A DNA stretch of 9,015 nucleotides from JAZLJD01 sp045617725 (lineage in GTDB: Bacteria > Bacillota > Clostridia > Lachnospirales > Lachnospiraceae). Every line of letters begins with the position of its first letter. The first letter of the stretch is position 1. Positions 1-6,213 of the stretch are shown here, one piece after another. The position numbers and the translations under genes are program-made. Under the pieces are notes generated by a model. It worked only from the letters and a program-made list of their open reading frames with translations, searched no databases and was not told where the DNA came from. The stretch covers positions 1 to 9,015 of the forward strand of contig JAZLJD010000086.1 of the NCBI GenBank assembly GCA_045617725.1, read 5' to 3'.

Positions 1-29
1 TACTCTCCGGAAAAGAGTAAGTAATCCAT

Positions 30-54
30 ATCGAAGATCTAATCTACGATTTTT
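30..54 (+). terminator. Possible AT-rich intrinsic terminator
   Basis: The arms ATCGaAGAT (30-38) and ATCTaCGAT (42-50) pair with one A-A mismatch around a 3-base loop and run into TTTTTC (50-55). This fits the end of a plus-strand gene lying left of the window. The stem is weak and AT-rich, so the call is tentative. Confidence 0.3.
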
Positions 55-215
55 CTTAGAAAGGACGTAGGTCTATTAAAGTTACCCTTTTATCTGAAAA
101 TCATTTCAAAATAATTCTTGACTATTTACCAAATTGCTTTCAATTACGGTATTTCTTTTTTCTAAATGGTAGTCTATCATTCGTCAGTTAACAGATAATT
201 AGCAATCGCCATAAC

Positions 216-243
216 AAAAACCCGGCTCTTGCGAGCCGGGTTT
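216..243. terminator. Strong GC-rich intrinsic terminator, best on the minus strand
   Basis: A perfect 8-bp stem, CCCGGCTC (221-228) with GAGCCGGG (233-240), closes a TTGC loop. It is flanked by AAAAA (216-220) and TTT (241-243). Read on the minus strand the hairpin is followed by five T, the better orientation. It is the first clear terminator downstream of mgtE, about 515 bases past its stop codon, so it may end the mgtE transcript. It could also serve a gene to the left on the plus strand. Confidence 0.75.
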
Positions 244-346
244 GCGTATTTTCATAGGGCGTTTATTATGGTGCACTGCTTAGGTGCGCTTCTATATGTT
301 CTGTGTAGTCCGGTGTAATCCGGGCATCGAGCCTTCATAAATACGT

Positions 347-515
347 CTGCCCCGATGTCGAAAAAACCGTTTTTCTAGCTTACGACATCGGGGCAGGGGA
401 TTCCTGTCTAGTCCGATGTCGAAAAAACTGTTTTTTTTAGCTTGCGACACCGAGGCAGGGAATTCCTGTCTAGTCCGATGTCAAAAGCCCATAAAAATGT
501 TTCTAAAATACATCG
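347..515. repeat. Tandem ~61 bp hairpin-forming repeats (two good copies, one degraded)
   Basis: Unit 1 (352-412, 61 bases) and unit 2 (413-474, 62 bases) match at roughly 90%. Both start CCGATGTCGAAAAAAC and end GATTCCTGTCTAGT or a close variant. Around unit 1 a perfect 14-bp stem forms, CTGCCCCGATGTCG (347-360) with CGACATCGGGGCAG (383-396). Unit 2 keeps the stem CGATGTCG (414-421)/CGACACCG (445-452) with one mismatch. A third, diverged unit from 475 still has CGATGT (476-481) facing ACATCG (510-515). Each loop carries an A-tract and T-tract that can pair with each other. No T-run follows the hairpins, so they are not ordinary terminators. I do not recognise the family. Confidence 0.75.
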
Positions 516-552
516 AGAAATGCGTGCGACGAAATTATCGTTGTCAGAAAGA

Positions 553-720
553 TGTTATGTAAATCACGAACTTCTGGGCGTGCAATGTTATGTAAACTAC
601 AGGCTTCCAAAAAGGGGTGGGGTGTTATGTAAACCGCAAGTTCCCGGGCATACAGGTTATGTAAACCACGGGTTCTCGGGTGGACGCTGTTATGCCCCCC
701 GCATCTTCCTCCCCACCGTG
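553..720. repeat. Degenerate ~33 bp direct-repeat array (five units)
   Basis: Five units start at 553, 586, 623, 655 and 688, giving spacings of 33, 37, 32 and 33 bases. The conserved head is TGTTATGTAAA, exact in the first three. The fourth begins G instead of T, and the fifth keeps only TGTTATG. The head is followed by a looser body resembling CCACGGGTTCTCGGGC. Because heads and bodies both drift and there are no unique spacers, this is not a CRISPR array. It lies just downstream of mgtE. I do not recognise the repeat family. Confidence 0.75.
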
Positions 721-755
721 CAGAAGTACACATCCTTGTGCAAAAAGGACCGTTC

Positions 756-2087
756 CTATAGATTCAGGAATGCCGCTGCAACGCGGAAGTAAATCAACAA
801 GGACAGTGCATCAAGTACGGTGGAAATAAACGGAGTAGCGACGACTGCCGGGTCCAAATGGATGGTCTTGGCAAGCATCGGCATGATGACCCCGACGATT
901 TTGGCTACGCAGATGACAAAAAGTAAGGTAAGGGATACTACAAATGCTACCATGACGTCAACACGCTCAATAAGCAGCAGCTTGCCAAAGCTTACAACCG
1001 CCATCACGACACCGCACATCACGGCTACACGGATTTCCTTCCAGATTACCTGGAAGATATTCCGAAGTCCGAGTTCTTTTTTGGAAAGGCCGCACGCTAT
1101 CGTGGTCGAGGTCTGGGAACCTGCATTACCGCCGGCACCCATCAGCATCGGGATAAACGCTGTCAGCACGGTATAAGCGCCCAGCTTGGACTCAAAATGC
1201 AAAATAATCGCGGAAGTAAAGGTCGTGGAAATCATCAGGATAAGCAGCCAGGGAATACGATGCTTCCAAAGGCTTAGGACATTCGTCTTAAGGTAAGGCT
1301 TGTCACTGGGGGTAATAGCGGTTAACTTCTCGATATCCTCAGTAGCCTCATCCTGGATGATATCGATGACATCATCGACGGTAATAATTCCGACGATACG
1401 GTTCTCGTTGTCCACGACGGGCATAACGGTAAAGTCGTATTTCTGGAACTGTCTGGCCACTTCCTCTTTGTCCATATGGGTATGGATGGAAATGACATTC
1501 TCATGCATGATGTCGCCGATAATGGCATCCGGCGGTGACAAAAGCAAATATCTCAAGGCAACCGTACCGATCAGGGTACGCTTGGAATCGGTTACATAGC
1601 AGATGTTGATGGTCTCGGAATCAACTCCTACCTTACGGATCCGTTCAATGGCCTGTTCAACGGTCAGGTTCTCCTTTAAGTCGACATACTCGACTGTCAT
1701 AACCGTTCCGGCGGAATCCTCCGGATATTTTAACAGACGCATGATTGCTTCATGTGCCTCAGGGTCTGCATGGGCCAAAAGCTTCTTGACTACATTCGAA
1801 GGCATCTCGTCAAACAGGTCCGCAGCATCATCCGACATCATATTATTAATAATGTTCGTTGCTTCCTTCTCGGACAGGGATGTAATAATCATCTGCTGTT
1901 CATCAAGCTCCAGATAAGCAAATACATCAGCTGCCAGATCCTTGGGGAGAATACGGAAAATCTTCAGCATATCCGATTCATCCAGTTCTCCCAAAAAAGA
2001 AGCAATATCGGCCTCGTTCATCTCTTCCATTTCCTGACGAAGGCTCGTATATTGCTTGGTCTCAACTAATTCTAATAATGCTTCCAT
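756..2087 (-). CDS. mgtE: Magnesium transporter MgtE
   Basis: This 443-residue protein is a full-length MgtE, a homodimeric, Mg2+-gated channel of the inner membrane that takes up Mg2+. It has the family's order: a helical MgtE N domain (about 1-130), a CBS-domain pair (about 131-255) and a five-helix membrane part (about 278-440). The pore motif region reads GAGGNAGSQ at 317-325. An Asp in the last helix (D426, in STVLDALSLL) sits where the family's key pore Asp lies. The start ATG at 2087 is supported by AAGGAG (2095-2100) seven bases upstream. The gene follows yigZ on the same strand but has its own promoter, plus a leader ORF that overlaps its first codons. No terminator is visible immediately after the stop. 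Family assignment is secure; substrate is known for the family, not shown here. Confidence 0.97.
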   Translation of the reverse strand: MEALLELVETKQYTSLRQEMEEMNEADIASFLGELDESDMLKIFRILPKDLAADVFAYLELDEQQMIITSLSEKEATNIINNMMSDDAADLFDEMPSNVVKKLLAHADPEAHEAIMRLLKYPEDSAGTVMTVEYVDLKENLTVEQAIERIRKVGVDSETINICYVTDSKRTLIGTVALRYLLLSPPDAIIGDIMHENVISIHTHMDKEEVARQFQKYDFTVMPVVDNENRIVGIITVDDVIDIIQDEATEDIEKLTAITPSDKPYLKTNVLSLWKHRIPWLLILMISTTFTSAIILHFESKLGAYTVLTAFIPMLMGAGGNAGSQTSTTIACGLSKKELGLRNIFQVIWKEIRVAVMCGVVMAVVSFGKLLLIERVDVMVAFVVSLTLLFVICVAKIVGVIMPMLAKTIHLDPAVVATPFISTVLDALSLLIYFRVAAAFLNL

Positions 2088-2154
2088 AGCAATTCTCCTT
2101 GTATGTGATTTTTATACCGGACCCGGCCGCAGGACTGTCTGAACTACTCGTCAT
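2062..2154 (-). CDS. Short leader ORF overlapping the mgtE start (30 codons)
   Basis: An ATG at 2154 is preceded by a consensus AGGAGG (2163-2168) at 8-base spacing, a better ribosome binding site than that of mgtE. The reading frame gives 30 residues, beginning MTSSSDSPAAGSG and ending GSIIRIS, with TGA at 2064-2062. It overlaps the first 26 bases of mgtE in another frame, and the mgtE Shine-Dalgarno AAGGAG is read as its Lys-Glu codons. It lies about 29 bases downstream of the predicted mgtE transcription start. The layout suggests a leader peptide translationally coupled to mgtE. The peptide has no TM segment and resembles nothing I know. It lacks the acidic/proline-rich character of enterobacterial MgtL. 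It could still be a chance ORF, but the ribosome binding site argues against that. Confidence 0.6.
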   Translation of the reverse strand: MTSSSDSPAAGSGIKITYKENCYGSIIRIS

Positions 2155-2189
2155 AAAAACCACCTCCTCAAAGAGAAATTTATGCTTAA

Positions 2190-2218
2190 AATATACTAAA
2201 CAGGCTATGGTATGTCAA
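2190..2218 (-). promoter_or_regulatory. mgtE promoter (sigma-A type)
   Basis: On the minus strand TTGACA (2218-2213) and TATATT (2195-2190) are separated by exactly 17 bases, a near-perfect housekeeping promoter. Initiation near 2183 would leave about 95 bases of leader before mgtE, containing the short ORF. The -35 box lies seven bases past the yigZ stop codon, so mgtE can be expressed independently of yigZ. Confidence 0.85.
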
Positions 2219-2224
2219 CACTTT

Positions 2225-2860
2225 TCACAGCCACTTTTCGACCGTTTGAAGAGGTCTTACGGAGCCGTTTGTTGCCTGAATAATCGAGTTTACATAACTA
2301 TCCACATTCCAATAAGGAACCCAAACGGTGAGACTGACCTTTTCGCCGTACTCCGAGTCTGTAAGCTTCACATCTCTTGCTTCATTCATTCTCAGAATCG
2401 TGCCGACAAAATTGTAATCGCAGGTCATGGTTAACATAATTCCAAGTCGAATTTCGGTCACCGCCGCTTCCTTGAGTGCTTCCTTCACTGCCCCCTGGTA
2501 CGCCCTTATAAGGCCCCCCGTTCCAAGCAGTGTTCCACCGAAATATCTCGTAACCACACACGCGACATCCGTCAGGGGAACGCCCTCCAAAACCTCCATC
2601 ATCGGGCGGCCGGCGGTCTGTGACGGTTCGCCGTCATCACTGCAGTTTTTGATGCCGGCATCGCTGCCCAAAATGTATGCATAGCAATTGTGTCTGGCGT
2701 CCCAGTATTTCTTTTTGACGCTCTCAATAACGGCCATGGCTTCCTCCTGCGAATGCACAGGGAAAAGCTGCGCGATAAAGCGGGATTTCTTCTCCTCCAG
2801 CGTGCCCTCACAGGCAGTTTGAATCGTCTTATATGAAGTTATCTTAGTCTGTTCACTCAT
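2225..2860 (-). CDS. yigZ: YigZ/YvyE family protein (IMPACT, UPF0029)
   Basis: With ATG at 2860 this is a 211-residue protein, close to E. coli YigZ and B. subtilis YvyE in length. The N-terminal Impact/UPF0029 domain is clear: DARHNCYAYI (about 54-63), DDGEPSQTAGRP (about 75-86) and RYFGGTLLGTGGLIRAY (about 105-121). A C-terminal ferredoxin-like DUF1949-type domain follows. The family is related to eukaryotic IMPACT, a translational stress regulator; the bacterial role is not settled. An in-frame TTG at 2878 would add six residues (MCYDVP). Neither start has a Shine-Dalgarno. I prefer the ATG because a good extended -10 box lies directly upstream of it, suggesting a leaderless message. Upstream is the divergent class A PBP gene; downstream is mgtE, with no terminator between. 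Confidence 0.93.
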   Translation of the reverse strand: MSEQTKITSYKTIQTACEGTLEEKKSRFIAQLFPVHSQEEAMAVIESVKKKYWDARHNCYAYILGSDAGIKNCSDDGEPSQTAGRPMMEVLEGVPLTDVACVVTRYFGGTLLGTGGLIRAYQGAVKEALKEAAVTEIRLGIMLTMTCDYNFVGTILRMNEARDVKLTDSEYGEKVSLTVWVPYWNVDSYVNSIIQATNGSVRPLQTVEKWL

Positions 2861-2866
2861 GGGAAC

Positions 2867-2875
2867 ATCATAACA
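2867..2875 (-). promoter_or_regulatory. Extended -10 promoter placed for leaderless yigZ mRNA
   Basis: On the minus strand TGTTATGAT (2875-2867) is an extended -10 element (TGn plus TATGAT). The A of the yigZ ATG (2860) is the seventh base after the hexamer, the usual position of transcription start. No good -35 is seen (TTTCCG at 2896-2891 is poor), which is common for extended -10 promoters. The absence of any ribosome binding site before the ATG supports a leaderless mRNA. Confidence 0.45.
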
Positions 2876-2933
2876 CAAAAGGCACGCTCGCGGAAACGGA
2901 AAGTAACTTCTTCTTCCTATTTGAATTGCATTT

Positions 2934-2942
2934 TGCTATAAT
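2934..2942 (+). promoter_or_regulatory. Extended -10 promoter of the class A PBP gene
   Basis: TGC followed by TATAAT (2937-2942) is a consensus extended -10 element. The -35 position (TTCCTA, 2914-2919, 17-base spacer) is weak. Start near 2949 gives a 5' leader of about 45 bases before ATG 2994, with GGAG at 2984-2987 as ribosome binding site. Confidence 0.7.
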
Positions 2943-2993
2943 GACGGTAAGTATGTCGTCCACATGCTCTATTTTTAGTGTTTGGAGAACAAA

Positions 2994-5687
2994 ATGAACT
3001 ACGGTTTAGAAGGAATAAAAAAACAACAGGAGAAACTGAATTCCGTTGAGCCCAAGCTCAAGAAGGCCATCAGCCTCATCCTGTCCAAAGCAATTATTTT
3101 TGGCACCCTGGCCTTTATCGTGCTCGGATGCTGTTTGGGTATCGGTGCATTCGCCGGCGTCATCAAGGCCGCCCCCGAAATTAATGCACTGCAGCTGAAG
3201 CCCTCGGGCTACGCCACCATTGTGTACGATAATCAGGGCGCTGAAATCAGCAAGCTCGTTACTTCGAATTCCAATCGTACCTACGTGACTTTCGACAAGA
3301 TTCCCGACCATCTGTCCAATGCCTTTGTCGCAATCGAGGACGAGCGTTTCTATTCGCACAACGGTATCGACATCAAGGGTATCATCCGTGCCGCCAAAAG
3401 CGTGCTCACGACCCGCCGTCTCACCCAGGGTGCTTCCACCATCACGCAGCAGCTTCTGAAGAACACTGTGTTTGACAACTGGGTTGACGAAACGGATGCC
3501 GAAAAGATCGTCCGTAAGATTCAGGAGCAGTACCTGGCACTCAAGATTTCCAAGGAGCTCTCGAAAGAGGATATTTTGGAGAGTTACCTGAACACGATTA
3601 ACTTAGGCCACAACACGCTGGGTGTTCAGGCTGCCGCCAAAAGATATTTCGACAAGGATGTATGGCAGCTGACCCTTTCAGAATCCTCAGTAATCGCTTC
3701 CATCACCAAGAATCCTTCCAAGTATGATCCGATTCTCCACCCGGACCACAATAAGGACCGACGCGAAGAAGTACTTCGCAAGATGCTCGAGCAGGAAATG
3801 ATTACCAAGGTGGATTACGACGACGCCATGTCCGACCCCGTTTACGAGCGTATTCAGGATGTCAATACTTCCGTCAGCAACAACGCAGTTTACAGCTACT
3901 ATGTGGATGATTTGTTTGAAGTCTTAAAACAGGACCTCATGTCCACCTACAACTATAACGAGAATCAGGCATTAAACCTCATCTACAGCGGCGGTCTTTC
4001 CGTATATTCCTGTATGGATTCCAGAATTCAGTCCATCTGTGATGAAGCCTATACAAATGAAGAGAACTTCCCCTCAAAGACCCAGTGGTACTTAAACTAC
4101 CAGCTGACCATCGAACATGAGGACGGTTCCCTGACCAACTACTCTACGGAGATGTACAAGCGTTATTACAAGCAGTTCAATGAGGATTTCAACCTCCTTT
4201 ATAATTCCAAGGAGGAGGCCGAAGCCGCCATTGAAGCCTATGCGAACCATTACCTGGGCGAAGGCGACCGCATTCTGGCAGAAACCATTTCCTTAACACC
4301 GCAGCCGCAGTCCTCCGTAACGGTTATGGAGCAGGGCACCGGCAAGGTTGTGGCAATGGTCGGTGGCCGCGGTCCCAAGGTCGCAAGCCGTACCCTAAAC
4401 CGTGCTACACATGCGTATCGTCAGCCCGGTTCCACCTTCAAGATTCTCTCCACCTTCGCTCCGGCTGTGGATACGAATCTCAAGACCCTCGCCGATGTAC
4501 AGGTTGACCAGCCGTACTTCTACGATTCGGGCCAGCCCGTCCGCAACTGGTGGGGCAGCGTTTACCGTGGCATTCGTTCTTATCGCTATGGTATCGAGCA
4601 GTCCTGTAACATTATTGCCGTTAAAACACTTACTGAGATTTCACCGAGACTCGGTTATGAATATCTTTTGAAGTTCGGTTTCACCACCCTCGTTGAAAAG
4701 GACGGCCTCTTCTCGGATATCGGCCAGTCCCTGGCACTCGGTTCCCTTACAAAGGGTGTCAGCAACCTTGAGTTAACCGCAGCGTATGCAGCCATCGGCA
4801 ATGACGGTGTTTATGTAGAGCCCATCCTCTACACCCGTGTTTACGATCACGACGGCAATGTAATTCTGGATCACGACGAAGTCGAGTCCCACCGCGTATT
4901 GGAAGAAAGCAGCGCTTGGCTCATTACGGATGCCATGCAGGGCGTTGTTAAGAAAGGTACCGGTACGAAGTGTGACTTCGACAAAAAGCAGGCCATCGCC
5001 GGCAAGACCGGAACCACCACGGATTACAAGGATGTTTGGTTCGCAGGTTATACGCCCTACTACGCTTGTACCGTATGGACCGGCTATGACAACAACACCA
5101 GTATGGACGGCAACGACGAAGCCAAGAACTTAAGCAAGACCATGTGGAGCCGTGTCATGGGCGCCATCAACGAAGGTCTTCCTTACGAAACCTTTGAGAT
5201 GCCTGCCGGTATTACCACCTGCAAGGTCTGCTCGAAGTCCGGAAAGCTCCCGATTCCCGGTATGTGCGATGACTGCATCGTAACCGAATATTTCAAGGAA
5301 GGCACACAGCCTACCGAATACTGTGATTCCCATTACATGGGTTACATCTGTGCCTTCACCGGTGAGGAAGCTACCGACGAATGTCCGTTCAAGATTCCCG
5401 CACTTATGGAGAAGCATCCTGAGCCCGATTGCTTAAAGCGTGGCTTACTGGCAGCACTGCTCTACGACGAAGACGGTAACCGCGTCGATTATGAAGGCAA
5501 CATCCTCGTTCTCGATGAAGCCCAGATTGCCAAAGACAATTACCTCCAGGCCGAGTTCGCATTGGGCGTAGACACCAGCAAGTGTCCTCATAACGCCATG
5601 TTCTACAGCCTCGAAAATTACGAAGAAATACTGGCTTACCAGCAGAGCTACGTAAGTCAGGGTCTGCCCTTTACGACCTTCCCTTAA
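2994..5687 (+). CDS. Class A penicillin-binding protein (PBP1A type, transglycosylase/transpeptidase)
   Basis: This bifunctional enzyme polymerises lipid II glycan strands and cross-links the peptides on the outer face of the membrane. From ATG 2994 it has 897 residues. A cytoplasmic N-terminus precedes one membrane anchor (about 31-56). The GT51 domain (about 75-260) has EDERFYSHNG with catalytic Glu115, QGASTITQQLLKN, and YLNTINLGHNTLGVQAAAKRYF. The transpeptidase domain has the SxxK motif STFK (nucleophile Ser480, Lys483), SCN (537-539) and KTGT (671-674). A C-terminal tail from about 737 carries nine cysteines, including two CxxC pairs (743/746 and 758/761). An in-frame TTG at 2982 would add four residues, but GGAG at 2984-2987 lies six bases before the ATG and overlaps that TTG codon, so ATG 2994 is chosen. 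A DtxR-type regulator gene follows 72 bases downstream. Confidence 0.97.
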   Translation: MNYGLEGIKKQQEKLNSVEPKLKKAISLILSKAIIFGTLAFIVLGCCLGIGAFAGVIKAAPEINALQLKPSGYATIVYDNQGAEISKLVTSNSNRTYVTFDKIPDHLSNAFVAIEDERFYSHNGIDIKGIIRAAKSVLTTRRLTQGASTITQQLLKNTVFDNWVDETDAEKIVRKIQEQYLALKISKELSKEDILESYLNTINLGHNTLGVQAAAKRYFDKDVWQLTLSESSVIASITKNPSKYDPILHPDHNKDRREEVLRKMLEQEMITKVDYDDAMSDPVYERIQDVNTSVSNNAVYSYYVDDLFEVLKQDLMSTYNYNENQALNLIYSGGLSVYSCMDSRIQSICDEAYTNEENFPSKTQWYLNYQLTIEHEDGSLTNYSTEMYKRYYKQFNEDFNLLYNSKEEAEAAIEAYANHYLGEGDRILAETISLTPQPQSSVTVMEQGTGKVVAMVGGRGPKVASRTLNRATHAYRQPGSTFKILSTFAPAVDTNLKTLADVQVDQPYFYDSGQPVRNWWGSVYRGIRSYRYGIEQSCNIIAVKTLTEISPRLGYEYLLKFGFTTLVEKDGLFSDIGQSLALGSLTKGVSNLELTAAYAAIGNDGVYVEPILYTRVYDHDGNVILDHDEVESHRVLEESSAWLITDAMQGVVKKGTGTKCDFDKKQAIAGKTGTTTDYKDVWFAGYTPYYACTVWTGYDNNTSMDGNDEAKNLSKTMWSRVMGAINEGLPYETFEMPAGITTCKVCSKSGKLPIPGMCDDCIVTEYFKEGTQPTEYCDSHYMGYICAFTGEEATDECPFKIPALMEKHPEPDCLKRGLLAALLYDEDGNRVDYEGNILVLDEAQIAKDNYLQAEFALGVDTSKCPHNAMFYSLENYEEILAYQQSYVSQGLPFTTFP

Positions 5688-5697
5688 AGAGGTTCTA

Positions 5698-5728
5698 CGG
5701 GGCGCCTGAGGCCTTCTTTTGGGCCCCG
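5698..5728 (+). other. GC-rich hairpin between the PBP and dtxR-type genes
   Basis: CGGGGC (5698-5703) pairs with GCCCCG (5723-5728), enclosing a nested GCCT-G-AGGC mini-hairpin (5704-5712) and an internal TTTT. No T-run follows the outer stem, so it is unlikely to be an efficient terminator. Possible roles are partial attenuation or an mRNA processing/stability element between the two genes. Confidence 0.5.
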
Positions 5729-5759
5729 GCAACAAAATGATTATGAAAGGACTTAAGTT

Positions 5760-6116
5760 ATGCAGGAATCCGGCGAAATGTATTTGGAAACCATATTGAT
5801 TCTGAAGCAGCGTATGGAAACGGTACGTTCTATTGATATTGCCGACTACATGAAATTTTCCAAACCCTCCGTAAGCCGTGCCGTTGCCCTGCTTAAGTCC
5901 GACGGCTTTATAACGGTCGATTCGGACGGTCATATTGAGCTTTCAGAGGAGGGACAGCGTGTCGCCGCCAAAATCTATGAACGACACGAGGTTCTGACCC
6001 ACATGCTTCTTTCCCTCGGGGTGGATTCCGAGAATGCCTCCCGGGATGCCTGCAAGATGGAGCACGACATCAGCGATGCGACCTTCGAGGCCATCAAGCG
6101 TAACTTTCAGAAATAA
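5760..6116 (+). CDS. Short DtxR/MntR-family metal-dependent repressor
   Basis: A 118-residue protein made only of the DtxR winged helix (helix-turn-helix about 24-50, wing about 51-62) and the dimerisation/metal domain; the C-terminal SH3-like domain of DtxR/IdeR is absent. Such regulators repress metal-uptake genes when loaded with Fe2+ or Mn2+. Metal ligands resemble the DtxR primary site: Met7 (SGEMYLE, DtxR Met10), Cys98, Glu101 and His102 (DACKMEHDISD, DtxR Cys102/Glu105/His106). MntR has Asp at the Met position. His76 matches DtxR His79, but the other ancillary-site ligands are replaced (Thr80, Ser94). The ATG at 5760 has GAAAGGA (5745-5751) eight bases upstream. It probably shares a transcript with the PBP gene, since no own promoter is evident, and ends at a bidirectional terminator. 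DtxR-like motif matching is from memory of the family. Confidence 0.9.
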   Translation: MQESGEMYLETILILKQRMETVRSIDIADYMKFSKPSVSRAVALLKSDGFITVDSDGHIELSEEGQRVAAKIYERHEVLTHMLLSLGVDSENASRDACKMEHDISDATFEAIKRNFQK

Positions 6117-6122
6117 TGCGGC

Positions 6123-6198
6123 AGAAATAAAGACCCGGCCCCCGGATACATCCCATTGTTTAGGGTACATATCCGAAAGTCGGGTCTTCTTTATTTCT
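6123..6198. terminator. Bidirectional terminator between converging genes
   Basis: The outer arms AGAAATAAAGACCCG (6123-6137) and CGGGTCttcTTTATTTCT (6181-6198) pair with a 3-base bulge. Inside, CGGATA/TATCCG and CCC/GGG extend the structure. The A/T-rich ends provide a T-rich tail in both directions. It sits seven bases after the plus-strand DtxR-type gene and 16 bases beyond the minus-strand SH3b gene, so it ends both transcripts. Confidence 0.85.
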
Positions 6199-6213
6199 TG
6201 TATAACAGGCAGA

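Larger units (their letters stand above)
1..755. other. Gene-free intergenic region with two repeat arrays
   Basis: No credible coding gene is seen here. The first ~215 bases are AT-rich and hold two possible terminators (listed separately). From about 347 the region is filled by two different tandem repeat arrays. Open frames crossing the second array (roughly 442-792 plus and 503-733 minus) are explained by the repeat period being close to a multiple of three. Their predicted peptides are low-complexity echoes of the repeat, with no ribosome binding site. Bases 1-24 could be the last codons of an upstream plus-strand gene ending in TAA at 22-24, but seven codons are too few to support that. 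Bases 244-346 show nothing I can interpret. Confidence 0.7.

Noticed and set aside
1..24. C-terminal end of an upstream plus-strand gene (TAA at 22-24)
   Set aside because: Only seven codons are visible, with no way to confirm the frame, although a weak hairpin with a T-run follows.
118..146. Promoter beginning TTGACT at 118
   Set aside because: The -10 at 17 bases (CAATTA) is poor and no gene follows downstream on the plus strand.
347..396. Intrinsic terminator of mgtE
   Set aside because: The 14-bp stem is strong but lacks a T-run on either strand.
553..720. CRISPR array
   Set aside because: Units are degenerate throughout, spacing varies without unique spacers, and no cas genes are present.
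503..733. Minus-strand open frame of 76 codons
   Set aside because: Same repeat-driven frame with LHNI-like echoes; no start signal and no recognisable domain.
442..792. Plus-strand open frame of 116 codons over the repeat array
   Set aside because: It has no ribosome binding site, its peptide merely repeats the CYVNH-like translation of the DNA repeat, and it runs into the 3' end of mgtE on the other strand.
2088..2190. M-box (ykoK) riboswitch upstream of mgtE
   Set aside because: The predicted leader is only about 95 bases, much shorter than an M-box, and is occupied by the leader ORF.
2982..2993. TTG start for the PBP gene
   Set aside because: The TTG overlaps the GGAG ribosome binding site that serves ATG 2994.
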